NCBI GenBank assembly: GCA_003290165.1
Contig: QNQO01000592.1
Location: 434,001-498,000, forward strand
Direction: 5' to 3'
Source: Berberis thunbergii
Taxonomy: Eukaryota; Streptophyta; Magnoliopsida; Ranunculales; Berberidaceae
DNA length: 64,000 nucleotides
A program made the position numbers and the translations under genes. How positions within the stretch are numbered: position 1 is the first letter of the stretch; each line of letters starts with the position of its first letter. The notes under the pieces were generated by a model that saw only the letters and a list, made by a program, of their open reading frames with translations, was not told the origin of the DNA and did no database searches. This document shows positions 23,603-36,200 of this stretch, in pieces.

Positions 23603-24695
23603 ATGGATGACAATCTAGCCATCAGGTTCAACACACCAACTACGCCTTCTTCATCTGATAATGGTTCAAAGTACAAGAACAAGAAGAAGAACAGATGTTC
23701 CGAGTGTAGGAAGAGTTTTACTTCAAGAAAAGCTTTGTTTGGTCATATGAGGTGCCACCCAGAAAGAGACTGGAGGGGTACGAGACCATCCAGCTCTTAT
23801 TCTTGGTCGTCGCGGTCTTCCAATATTACTACCACTGCTGCAGCCATAAACAAGTACTATTCTTCTACCTCCTCTGGTTCAGAAGATACTTCTAGTTATA
23901 CACCTCTTTCAACAGCTTTCAAGTGGGGAGTTACTGCAAAGAGAGGTCGGATGAGTATCGTTGGTATGAAGAAACAACAACCTACACCCAATAGTAGCAC
24001 CTATGTCTATCAACAATCCCCTACAATGCTGCTAGAAGAAGCTGCGGAAAAGTTTAGTAAGTGGAAAGAATTGGAGGAGAATACAGAAGTTACTGACAAG
24101 AAGCAGCAGAAAATAGATCATGAAAGTGCGGAGAGATGTGAAGATGGGCATATTTCTGATTCTACATTGAAGAAGAAAGTGAAAGGTGTTGATGAAGTTG
24201 GTGTCGTTAACTCTGTTTCTGGTGGTGGATTCTATGAAAAAACAGTTCTATAAATATGTAAACAAGGAAGAAGTGGAAACTAAACACACTGAAAAGCCAC
24301 GAGAGTATGCAGCACGTAGAGCAATCAATCCAGTAGTGGATCAGAGATTTAAAACGCTTACTCGTGATGGCGAATTCAAGTGCGACATCTGCGACAGGTG
24401 CTTCACTTCTTATCAAGCCTTGGGTGGTCACAAATCTAGTCATGGAAAGCATCTTGGTAAAGATCCAAATTTACAGCTAAGTGACATAGTGTTAAACACA
24501 CATCAATGCAAGATATGTGAGAAGTCATTTCCTACTGGACAGGCTCTTGGTGGGCACATGAGGCTTCATCAGGTTGCGCCGGCATTGCAAGCACACTCTG
24601 CTCCTGAAAGTGGGTTGAATTCGGATCTCTGTCAGCTGGCACCTGATATGGAAGAAGAACTGAGGAGGAACCAGTTAACTCTCTCTCTTTTTTAG
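23603..24695 (+). CDS. C2H2 zinc-finger protein (ZAT/C1-type), one-base frame break
   Basis: Intronless. I start at ATG 23603 because gccATGG is a good plant context and MDDNLAIRF begins the conserved part; an in-frame upstream ATG (23519) lies in leader-like sequence. Three fingers: [21 protein letters not shown] (residues 32-52, degenerate linker motif KALFGH), then [21 protein letters not shown] (about 259) and [21 protein letters not shown] (about 301); QALGGH is the plant-specific DNA-contact signature. The C-terminus ends LTLSLF, an EAR-like LxLxL repression motif. It is probably a nuclear repressor, often stress-related in this family. The frame breaks at the A6 run 24237-24242: the first frame stops at 24253 and the second continues from there. 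One A fewer would give 363 residues. Confidence 0.85.
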
Positions 24696-24881
24696 TATAG
24701 CCTGTTCTTTTGCCCAAGAAATCAGACTTGTTTCCACAATCTTTGAAGCTGTTCTTGTACAAGATGATGGTGTGTTCACTAGCTCTCTTTATTGAGTGAG
24801 TAGAAAATTGTGATTTAGCAAAATTTACTAGAGCATTATTTAGAGTCTTTGTTTTTTGATAATAATAATTATAATATTATT

Positions 24882-24925
24882 GTTTTTTGAAAGGCACGCT
24901 TGCCTTTCAAAAAAAAAAATATATA
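24882..24925 (+). repeat. Possible 3' end of a SINE
   Basis: gcacgcttgcctttc followed by an A-run matches the 3' end of the SINE at 51361-51461 (read on its own strand). The preceding tgaaaggc makes a small inverted repeat. Too short to be certain. Confidence 0.35.
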
Positions 24926-25657
24926 TATTATTTAGAATTTTCGAAACCTTAATTCTGCATCTACTTTAATCCTTAATCCTACTTCCACAAGTCGACTAAA
25001 TGCTGATTGTTATAAGAACAGCAATTGCTCAAAGTTTATAAACCAAACCTAAAACTCTGAGATTCTTCAACAAGCCCAAAATTTCGTAGCTTATCAGATG
25101 GTTGGCTACAATAGAAACTCCGAAGTCAACCAATAGAAACTCCGAAAACACAAAAGATCGGTTCCCGTCTTGGGGAATTATCTCTAGATTCACTTGTGTA
25201 TTGTGCTAGAAATGCAACGAGAACGAGAATTTTGCAAAATTTTATTTGGTACTTGGCTTCTTAAAGGTACTTGAGTGATGCTCAAGATCTTTAAAGGCAA
25301 TGTTTCATTGCAATCTACGGAATGCTTGGCATTCGCTTCCTATGCCTATGGCTATTCAACAAACAAACGATCAATCAAACTTGTACTTGCAATTGACAAT
25401 TAACTCTCATTAGCTAGCTTTTGCCAACAGCTAGCCACGTACTTCAAACACACCACCAAAAAAACACCATAAGCAACAAGAAAGTAATGCTTCAATTTTA
25501 TTCTATCAAACTTTGATTTGTACTAGTGAGGACTTCCAAACAATCAACTACAACTATAGTCTATCCATAACTCTATATAGGTTAAAAGCAATAAAGTCAA
25601 ATGGGATTTAATTATAGTAAAAAAAAATGTTATAGTCTGCTGGTGAGTTGCAAAATA
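24926..25657. other. Intergenic, no gene seen
   Basis: Lies between the 3' ends of the zinc-finger (+) and AsnRS (-) genes, which converge here. No conserved frame. Confidence 0.6.
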
Positions 25658-28600
25658 TCAAAGATCTGCCCTTCCTGGTACCTTGGGAATGGTATCACAT
25701 CCCTAATGTTGTCCAGACCAGTTGCAAAAGAACCATGCGCTCAAACCCTAAACCGAAGCCACAGTGTTTAACAGTTCCATAGCGTCGCAGGTCAAGGTAC
25801 ATTCATATGGCTCAAGAGGCAGCCCCATCTCAAGAATCCTGCAAGTTATGGAAAAATACTCTCAATGCCTGTCATTAATTAGTTCAAAACTGGATGCAGT
25901 AATTCGTGTAATTCTAATGAGAAATGAAGAAACCGAGTAAACTTCCAGTTCAAATCATTACAAATATCTAATACATTTTAAATTACAACATCTAATACAT
26001 ATTTTACAAGAAACAGCTAGGAAAGATTGCTTATCCAAATAAATGCGCAAATAAAACCAACAGATATAATAAATAGGGAACAGATATTGAACGGGTTATG
26101 GATTCAGGACAGGAGGTTGGCAGAGACAAACCTCAGAAAAAGACAAGCAACCACATAATACATTCTGTCGTATGTTGCTTACTCTACATATCAACTCTCT
26201 AACAGCTCTCCTTTGTCTTCCTTTAATGAGTGAATCTCCTATAACTACTTCTTTGGCACAGCCCCTTCAATCTCAACTCTGGTCAGCATAATCTGAACCT
26301 GATGGTTCAAAACATCCAGAAATTTTACATACCCCTTGAAATGGGTAGTCCCGTCTGTTTCTAGGAATTGGAGGACATTCGCTTGAATAGATCTTAAAGG
26401 AGTTCCAAATCCAAGGAAATTAACTGAGGGGCAGGATCTAGCTAGACCAGATTCTATCCCTTCTAGCAGATAGAAATTTCGGTTTTCAGGGGACACGGTT
26501 AACCATCACATGGTTGTTGATTAGCCTTGAAACGAAGTGCATGCCTTAGAGAAAGACCCAAAAATACCATGTCCTGATCAGTTATTGACCTTATGATTCA
26601 TTGTTAACCCTCTTGTGCTTAGCAACTTGTTCATGAATAGCAGTAATTAGTATTGTCCATAATCCATGCAGTTGTACCATATTGAATACACCAATATTGA
26701 AGTTCTCCAAAATGCCCGGTCAATAGATGCCTTCACTAGCTGTAATATCCATAAAGTGCAATCCAGTGACTTGAGCGAAGAAGGGTGCTTCAGATAAAAG
26801 AGACCACGTTAAGATTTGTCTCAAGGTTTGAGGCACACCACAGAGGCACTTGTTGTTGAAATCAACTTGACATTATTGAAGCTTGAGAGTGATTTTCATA
26901 CCAAATCATAGATGGTCAACTCCAGAAAAGCTAGGGCAAAGGGACTATATACCCTCATAATTAGACACATAAAATAGAAAGTGCTCAAGCCATTGAGGTT
27001 TAGAAAATATGTTTTATAAGGATTCTGATATATAAAGGGCATGTTGATATCATTTTATAGAATACATTGGATTATGATGGGAACAAACTTTATCGGATTT
27101 GACATTGAGATCCAAACGGACTTGGAAGCAGGTATTTGTTATTTGGAATCTGGATATTAGAAACGTGAAGCTCCCTGCTGTGACAATTCCAACTTAACAA
27201 CTGAATCTAAATTTTTATAAATAGTTCCAAATAAAGGGAGAGAAGCCAAGGGATTTTAACATAAATTGCTTTTTTTTTTTTTAAAGGAAGAGGAAAAAAA
27301 CGGACAATAAGAAACTTTTACAAAAATCAAGAAAAAGGGATCCCCGTGTTTAGTCTTCTAATAACCCGGATTAAAAAAATTGTCCACGAATTAAAAATAT
27401 CAAAGAAGAAAAAGAAGCTCCATACCTTTTCTCAATAACATCGTAGCGCTCTTCTCTTTGGCTTCCCCCTACCAATTCCCCCAACCTGAATATGAAGGAA
27501 ATAAATTTGAAATGGTGTAACTGCTGGATATATTGTAAATTTAGTCCCTTCTAAGATCTAATGTAATTTTGTAACCAACTATTCAAGAAAGTGAGCACAG
27601 ATGATTGCAGTATACTGAATTTCTCCAAGCAACTTCCAATCAGACCATGAACTAACATACCTTGGGAACTAGTACATCCATCGCAGCCACCGTCTTGTTG
27701 TCATCATTTAAGCCTCATGTAAAATGCTTTAATACCTTTTGGATAAATTGTAAACAATAACAGGCTTCTTAAATATAACCTCTGTCAAGTATCTGCAGGA
27801 ATGATTACCGATTAACTCAGTGGATAAAACCACACAGTTATATTTAATGTCATAACGTCTCAACTACCTTTCATGTTCAGATGCGAGATCAATTCCCCAT
27901 TCCACTTTGTTCTCAAATTTCTTTTCTGTGACATTCTCCAATAGTTTGACTGCGTCCGTATAAGAAATACGCTCAAAGGGACTTGATGAAACCAGTTTCA
28001 GTCTATCAAATAGCAGTTTTATCAAAAATCTTAACCATGAATTCCATATCATCCAGGTTGATCAAGTAGCCATTGACAGAGAAATTTTACATATGCCTCA
28101 GCACAGTTCATGTCATCCTACAAAGCATATGCAATACAAGCAGTCAGATACTCTGAACGAAACACAACGGTTTTAAAGAAAGTTTTAGGACCAATGCTAA
28201 ATAAAAAAGAAAATTTGTAAATACTTCCAAATCTGCAAAAGCAATCTCAGCTCCACCATCCAAAACTCTGCAAGATGCCTTGATGTGTGAGAGTTTTCAG
28301 CTCTGAAAGTGGGTCCAAATGTGTAAACATTGCTAAGAGCACAGGCATAAGTCTCAACTTGAAGCTGGCCTGAAAACTGTCAAGAATGCTTGAGAGCAAA
28401 GAAATCTTGGGAATAATCAATCTTCCCATCCTTCTGTGGTAAACCAGGTTCAGTTTAGACCTCTCTTGCAACTTTGAGAAGTTTCCTTTGCTTTGGAGTT
28501 GACCAACAGCCACAGTTATTTCCTCCTTCTTGGCTTTGGCAGATTTCAACGCTGCCACTTCATTTCCTCTCTCCTTCACAAGTGCCCCAGCAGCTTCTAC

Positions 28601-29743
28601 ATCAGCATCAGATGGCGCTGGTTCTCTTTCAATTCTTTCTCCACCTTGTCCGCCACACTAAACAACGTGGTAACTTGAAACATTTCTCCAGCTCCCTCAC
28701 AATCACTTGTGGTCAACAATAGCGTGTGTACATAAAGAAACTTATGTTCATCAAAAACGATGAGTCGCAAAAGCCAGACTGTGCCTGACTAGCTACCGCA
28801 GATATCTGACAAATCCATCCCCCAAAATAATCAAATCAAAATTTAAAAAAAAACCTAAACACATCCATAAAACAATAACCATTAACAAATCTATTTCTAT
28901 TCCTTCATATTACAAAAGGCTCCAATTTGCACAATCAAAATTTGATTCTTTTCTTTTATCTTCAAAACGGTTCCAACTTGCACCATCAAAAATTTTTATA
29001 TTTCCAAATGTCGCATATATAATCATATCCAAACATCATTCTCCTACCTTTAAAAACATTGATAAGTTATTTTTCATGTTCCAAATAACATAATTTCAAA
29101 ATTTTACAAGTCCCAAACAAGTTCAATTCAAAATTCAAAACATCGGGTTTCAATCATAAACATTAAATACAATCAACCACGTTAAATAAATAATAAAAAA
29201 AAGTAATAATAATAAAATGAAAGAAAACAAAAATGTTATACCGTATTGGTTCGGGGCCGAAGATGGACGAGATCTCGGAGAGTTTCGAGACTGAGCCTAG
29301 TTTTAGGTATTGGGTATTTGGCAGCATCAACAGTCCCAACTTCCAAAACCCTTTTAGCTCTAAGCTCGATTCTTCTGTTTGGTCCCTTCAGGCGGCTTCT
29401 GAAGTTCTCCTTCAAGAAAAACACTGGTCCCAGTGGCCACAGCTCGGCGAAGTGAAGCAACAGGGATTCCAACGATGACTTGCAGAATTACTGGGGCAAG
29501 ACCCATCGTTGAGTTCCAAGAAAGCGAAGTTCCCTTGCCCTGAACTCTACCAGTCTTCACCCAGCCACCCACGGAAACCTTCTGTCCTGCGAATGCTGCT
29601 CCGCCGTCAGGGCTGGAGATGATTTCGCGGATGATTACGCGCTTCGAGAACTTGGACCATCGTGGGGTTTGGTGGAAGAGAGATCCATGCTGGTTGTGAG
29701 TTGAGTTTCCAGTGATGCGCCACCCGTCTTCTGCGGTGGACAT
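25658..29743 (-). CDS. Cytosolic asparaginyl-tRNA synthetase (class II, NS/SYNC type) with many 1-base indels
   Basis: Six exons from 5' to 3': 29243-29743, 28225-28805, 27868-28117, 27661-27792, 27426-27485, 25658-25838, all with GT-AG borders; total about 1705 nt, close to the usual 570 residues. The N-terminal OB fold for anticodon binding is clear ([34 protein letters not shown]), then DCEGAGEMF, a WHEP-like helical insert ([19 protein letters not shown]), motif 2 ([13 protein letters not shown]), [32 protein letters not shown], and motif 3 ([20 protein letters not shown], then VIPFPRY). It charges tRNA-Asn. About a dozen single-base indels shift the frame, nearly all changing a homopolymer by one; I see no in-frame nonsense substitution. 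An 83-codon open frame in the last intron (26245-26496, -) is unrecognised. Start ATG 29743 gives MSTAEDGWR; an in-frame ATG at 29857 would add a Ser/Leu-rich leader. Confidence 0.85.
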
Positions 29744-30065
29744 GGATGGTGATGATGAGAGAGTGGAGAGTGAAGAAGTGAGCAAAGTGTAGAGAAGAAG
29801 AGAAAATGTGGTTTGTGTTGTGAACAGAAAAGGGAATTTTGCTTTTGCCCTAAACATAAAATAGCATCACTAAATTTGCATCATTCTCACACTACTAGTA
29901 ATTATTAGTAAATAGACTTCTTTTTTTTTTACTGTTCTAACCAGAAAATTTTACTGTTGAGGTCAAGGATTTTGATTATGATTTTGTTTTCGAGATCATT
30001 TGGGTAAGTTGATTTTAAGAAATATTTTCATGTGCACAAAAAATGTAAAATTTTAGGGGGAATTC
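29744..30065. other. AsnRS 5' flank
   Basis: Presumed leader and promoter of the minus-strand AsnRS gene. No clear TATA box at a usual distance. Confidence 0.4.
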
Positions 30066-30251
30066 TAAATGTCGAGGAAACCAGCGAGGAATGGCCGAGG
30101 AGAGGGGCTGGCGAGGTGAGAGCCGTCCACTCCGCTCGGGATGCGCACACAAAAAAATTGCAGCACGCATCTCGAGCGGAGTGGACGGCTCCCACCCCGC
30201 CACGTCCCTCTCCTCGCCCATTTCCTCGCTCTCTACCCTCACTCAAATTTA
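30066..30251. mobile_element. GC-rich foldback MITE
   Basis: Arms of about 80 bp pair almost throughout: gagccgtccactccgctcg at 30119-30137 is answered by cgagcggagtggacggctc at 30173-30191, and outward cgaggagaggg/ccctctcctcg. The loop is about 25 bp, A-rich. It is far richer in GC than its flanks. A ctaaat...atttag border suggests the ends; target duplication is not clear. No coding potential. Confidence 0.75.
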
Positions 30252-31495
30252 GTTGTAATTTTGAAGTTATCAATATAATTTAAGCATTTAAACTTTTACT
30301 TTTATAACAAAATTTTAATACTAAACCAAGATAATAAGTTTAGAACAGGTTAAAAATAGTGCAAAAATTGAAATTGGTCTAATAAATAAATAAAAATGTT
30401 GAATTTTGAAAAAAAATTCTGTTAATCTAAAAAAAAATTATAGCGTAAATTTTAACATTGTTTGAGAAATTACATTCCTTGATTGCGGTTAAAAATATAT
30501 TTTAATTTTGTTTCTTATTGTGTGATTTATTTTTTGAAGCATTGGTTTTGAGATTTCTTTAGATTAGAGGTAAGAGGTGTGCAGAAAATTGATTAATTGA
30601 ATCATATTGCAACGAAAAAAAAAGCCAACATTTAGTATCAACCAGCAAATGACTCATCTGACACCTACAACAAATCTTGGTGTTCACTGTTCAATGAAAA
30701 GTGTTTTGTGACTTTGTATGTAAAATGGCCATTATAATATATGATTTACTCTTTTGTATATAATCTTCTGAACACTGTAACAAAAATCTGAATCTGCACA
30801 CTATAACGACAATTGAGTTTTACAATAGTGAGTTTGTGCATATGCTCGTCATGTCAAACATTTGAATTTTTGAAAATGCCCCTCATAAAATGAAAACTTT
30901 TGATTTTTCACTGTGGCATGATTTCATCCACCACATCTCTACCAACTCAACTGGTACATCTTCACAATATTATATTTTTCTTAACAATGCGTTTCTGAAA
31001 CCACCCATCCCCTGTGATATGACTGACAATATAGTTGGAGAAAAATATAAAGTAAGTTAGAGTTATATGATAATGAGAACATATATATTAGCTTATACTC
31101 ATAACAGTCAACCAATTTCTGTATTTACAACTTTAGTGAGGTGTGATTCAAGATTCATTATTAACATAGAAGTCAAAAAAAAAAAAAAAAATGGGAGGGG
31201 GGATTGTTAATGGCCTTGTTAAATTAACAATATATTAAACAAAACTGATTTTTTCTTGTTGTTGTTGTTGGAGGAAAGCAACATTACCAAATGAAAGAAA
31301 AATAATAGAACAGCCTACTATCAAGAAATAAAACAACATTTACATAGCTCATCACCAAGGCATCCATTTAGATGGGCAAGAATAATTTCTTATGGCACTT
31401 AATCCATACAGGTAGACTTCAGTGTTAAATATGAGATGTAGGTAAGAAGAAAGTTTGAAATCAAGAGAAAAAAGAAGACCAATATTCTTTGAGTA
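30252..31495. other. Intergenic, no gene seen
   Basis: AT-rich. A poly-A run near 31170 followed by tgggaggggggattg is the only compositional feature. Confidence 0.6.
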
Positions 31496-31499
31496 ATAC

Positions 31500-31637
31500 T
31501 ACAATGCACCGAGATCTTGCCCGGTTTGTTACCAGGCACCGTTTATATGCCTGAGATAAGTATATGTTCCTATCTCGAGGCATGTCAACAGTGCTTGATA
31601 ACCAAACCAGGCAAGATCCCGGTGCACTTAAGAATTC
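31500..31637. mobile_element. Small foldback MITE
   Basis: tgcaccgagatcttgcccgg on the left pairs with ccaggcaagatcccggtgca on the right, continuing inward to gcctgagata/tatctcgaggc with a few mismatches. Total about 140 bp, non-coding. Target duplication not resolved. Confidence 0.7.
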
Positions 31638-33269
31638 CCGATATTCTTATATTCATATTACCCCCACCTCAGTTTTGTATAGACAGGTTGAAGTTTACCA
31701 ATACCTACCATTCAACACATTTCACCATCATTTAAACATCCATCCATCTGTAGTTCTGTACTGCTACTTTCATCTTATAACACATTGTTGCTTATTTACC
31801 CCTAACTAAAATTCCTTGCTATTATGGCCTCTAGTTAGAAGTAACAGATCATCGACTTCTACGATCATTCATCACTCTAAACAGAGACTGCAGAGCTATT
31901 AGAACGAATGGATGAAATACAACACTTTCTTAATGGAACATTTCTGTGAATACGATGATATACATGAAATATTCACATACAACACAAAACTACCTACTAC
32001 TTTTTAAAGATACAAATGAAAAATATCACACATAGAGCACAACTTTTTTTCTTGAACGAAGTTGAATTCTCAAGATTCGTCTTCCACCAGGGATGGTGTT
32101 CCTTGCTTTCTGAAGGGACTCTGCTAAAAGATCCCTTTCCTTGATTGAAATTAATTTACATGGCTCTCTTTACAATTGTAGCAGCTGAAATCAGAAGACG
32201 AGGACGTGAAGTTGAATATGACAACAATTTCAAAGCATGCATTAACACAAAATTGAAGTTCCAAGGATTACATCAAAGGAAAAGAGAATGAGAGAGAAGC
32301 AGATGGGGCGAAACTAACGATTTTTTGCAACAATCATTTATACTCTCTATGGAATCAAGCCCAAATCAAACTCCTTAAATGTTTATCACATTGAAAAAAT
32401 GGCTTTTAACCTTCCCTCCCTTAATAATCATAATATAGAATATACAAATCCAGTTACTCCATCCTCTACAGGTTCTACAAATGAAGATGCTCTAAATTCA
32501 GAGCAATGGATTCGAATTCAAGCTAGTGTCACCTTATGTCCTCATAACAAGGCTATGGGTAATGCGGCAATGGCTACTCATGATAATACGAACTCTGCTT
32601 ACTTTGCTAGAATCTTGCATGGACTCCTTGTTATATACCAGGTCCCAGGCTCATCTTTATGCAGTGGAAGAGATACTCATCTGGTGTATAGAGTATACTG
32701 GTGCAAATTTGTTTTTTGTATTTTTTTTTTTTTTTTTTTTTTTGTATTTTTTTGGCGGCTATTCCCTTCTTAAAATAAAAAGCACAGGGATGGAGATTCA
32801 GCAATTGGTGGATATTTTTGATAAATCTCCAACCTTTTATTATATGTCCAGATTGGAGTTAGTGTTTTAAAAAAATTTGGATGTCTGTAATGATTTGATA
32901 GTCAGAGACACAAATTGCATAGTCATCCTCACTTTGTGCTCAAGGGGAGGGCTCGAATCATTGTATATATACTCTTCTAATGTTATAATATAGTATTTAT
33001 TATAAATAAATAAACGAATTTCTACATCTCTCCTCTCCTTCCTGCTTTTAAATATTTATTTCGAATATAATTTTCTTTATATTATCGCCATGCTTTCTTT
33101 TGGATAGCTGGCCGGTATTTCAGGAAGCAAAACCATGTTCACTATAAAGGCACAATTTGTGTGCACCAATCCGGAAACATAAGTCTTCCCTAGCTTCTCA
33201 GGTTATCGGAATTATATATTGACAACAAGGATGATATTTCTCTAAAGAAGTAAACGACTTAAATAATCA
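31638..33269. other. Intergenic / 3' flank of SRT2
   Basis: No confident gene. The 124-codon open frame at 32399-32773 (+) has no recognised motif and ends in a long T-run; I do not annotate it. A T-run of about 24 lies at 32718-32742. Confidence 0.5.
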
Positions 33270-36200
33270 CTACCTTTTTTGGAATTTATTGCAGGGAGGA
33301 ACAGTGAGGCATCCTATGTCAAGCAATCTCGGTAGTATCTGTCAAAACAAGGCAGTAAAATATCAAAAAAAAAAACTTGCAGGTTGACCTAAAATTGTTT
33401 ACTAAGTTGACTCTTAAAGATTACTCCCACATCGAGCATTAATTTTTAAGGGTACAAGTCATCAGCCCGTGTTACACCAATGTTCACAATTGCAATCGAG
33501 GCACTGCTTCATGAGCAGCTCTGAGACACCAAAAGAAAATAAGTATTAATAGATCATCAGCTGATGCAGAGCAACTGTTGCAAGGGAATCTTTTATCTGG
33601 AAATATAAGCTCAAACAAGAACTGATCTGAATACCCCCATGTAAAGCTCACATGTTAATGAAAGGACAGACGGCCAATGTTTTCACTTTTCACCAAAATT
33701 CAATTGTGACTGTCATGAAGAGAAACTAGTTTGGCCAATGTTTTCACTTTTCACTCAAAATTCAATTGTGACTGTCACGAAGAGAACTAGTTTCATAGTC
33801 GTCTTGTTTGTAATTTGTAATTAAATGCCAACAAGCTATGAAGTATTTCAAATCACATGCAGTTAACTATCTATGGTGTCTAGTTTAGATACTTCATGAA
33901 CAATTATGCATGTAGAATCCATGCAAGATGGAGCTTTTTGGATCAAGATCGACTTCAACTCTAGTCAATGTGGTCTATCAGCTGCTATTAGAGTATCTGT
34001 CCTATTAGTTACTTGACCTTCAGCTACATCGTCTGCAAAAGCTTTCTACCCCCCATTTTCAATTCCTCTCAAACACATCATTGCCGTTGGTCAAATACTG
34101 TCATTGCCACTGTGGTCTGTTTGAAACCCAATAATGAAACTAGCCTTCAAGTATATGCCCATATTCTATGAACATGTGGTTTTTTAAAGCTCCAACACAC
34201 AAAATAAATAAAAGATAAAATCTAGATGAAATTAACAAATCTTCTAAAACCGATTCATAGTTCAGTGGTAATGTAGTGCAACTTTATTTATTTATATATT
34301 TTATAAACCACATGAAAATTACACATCTTACGGGCAGGAGATGCACTAGTACCTCACAAGTCGGAAAGCGGACATGGTCATTAGTGATGAACCCAAAACA
34401 AGAAACCCATCACATCCTTGGCAGCTTCCATTGCTTTATCAGCTCTATCCTTGGGGACATTATCTCCGAAGAAGACAACCTTCCAAAATAAAAAAAATAT
34501 CAAATAAACACTGAATATATTTAGCTTTTTTCATTTATTTATTTTTCCATCCATGGTATGTATTTCTCTGAACAAATGGATTTTAACACGTCTAACTTTC
34601 TTAGTAACAAACCTTCAATAGAAAAATAAAAGAGAGTTAGAAATCTGGTGTTAAAGGACCTGGGTAATGAACTCTACTAGATTTTCTAAAGTACTGTTCT
34701 ATCCTCATTCCTCAGATAATATCTTCTTTTGTATGCCCGTATCTAGGAATTATAAGCTGGGTTTAGCTGTTTATGTGGTAATCAGGCCTGATAAGTGTAA
34801 TGCAAGAAGGGCAGCTTGTTAAGCTAAATCAAACTCTGTTGTAGGAACTTCAATCCATTGTGCATTGCTATTTTCTACATTAGAAATGGATGGCAGGAGT
34901 TTCTTCATACTTGACATCCTCCCATTACTGAAGTATGTACAAGAAAGGGGCATGGATGTGTTGATCAGTCAGCCTTCATACTTGGTGTAAATTTGATAAA
35001 AACAAGATAAAGCCTTTTTATGTTTGATAAATTTGTCGCACTTTTTTTGGGGTGGGGGGGGTGGTGGGTGGACATACCATGTTTTGATCAATCTGTGATC
35101 AACATCAATCTTGATTTTTCATAGCATACTCAATGATTTTGGAATACTATTAGTGATCATATTTGTAGATTTTTACCAACAATTTATTCTAACAAATACT
35201 CAATATTCTCAAGTTTCTATTCTTTCAAGATTATTGATTTTTAACAATTTAGTGGATGTTTGCAAGTTACTTACACTTATGTAGTGCATCTTTTCGTTAT
35301 GTTATACAACTTTATTATATTTCCATTTCGATTCTAGATAGTGTGTCATTTTTTGTACATATTTGCTTATGATACTTATCAAAATGATGATATGTACTAC
35401 TATACCGATATGTTTCAATTTATTATTAAATGTTTCCATAATAAATGGAAGAAGGCGTCCGCCTCGCCTCCGCTTCAACGCCTTAACTACAATGCTAATG
35501 CATCCCTCATCTGGGGAAACATTCAGAATTCCATTCATGATGTGATAAAAACTCTAGTGCCATCTTCCATTTATTATGACAGCACTTTTTTTTTCCTGCA
35601 AGTGTCATCTAACAGCATGCAAATATAATCATGCAACTGAGGCCAGAAAGTAAAAAAAAAAAGTAACTAAGCAATGGTTGTTCATGAGAAGTATAAAATA
35701 GCAATTTCATAAGACACAAATGCTTACATCAGGTTTGAGTACTCCATTGCATTTTTTGCAGGTGGGGATGTGGAAATCCTCTTCCAGAATTTCTCATCTA
35801 TCTCTACATCACCATCTGGCCTTTGCTTCATGCCAAAGCTTTTATCTGATCCAGGGTCCCCAACTTTTAAATTTTCAATTGCTGTAGCCCACTGAAGAAT
35901 GCAAGTACTAAGATTACAACCTTCTCCCAATCAGAGTATCTATAAAGTAGTCTTGATGAGTTGTTCATGTGTTATTAATTTTGGATTCACAGATTACTGT
36001 ATAGATCATACCAAAGTGAATCATGTCATGAGATGAGTTAGAAATGGCAAGAGTAGACGAAACTGTAAAATGCACAGAGGATTTTAGCATAAGCTAGGAC
36101 TGAAATAACACTCAGCACTGCAACATGTTCACTTCGAAGTGAAAAAAAAAGAAAGTAGTGAATTAGGGAACATATAAATATTGATGAACAAGAAACAAAG

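Noticed and set aside
24882..24915. Hairpin with T-run resembling a bacterial terminator
   Set aside because: The DNA is plant nuclear; the inverted repeat is better explained by a SINE 3' end and A-tail.
25658..29743. Calling AsnRS a pseudogene
   Set aside because: All six exons, splice sites and class II motifs are kept and the breaks are one-base, mostly homopolymer indels without nonsense substitutions; kept as a gene with probable sequence errors.
32399..32870. Two overlapping plus-strand frames of 114-124 codons as a gene
   Set aside because: No known motif, both end in a poly-T-encoded Phe run, and two frames are open equally.
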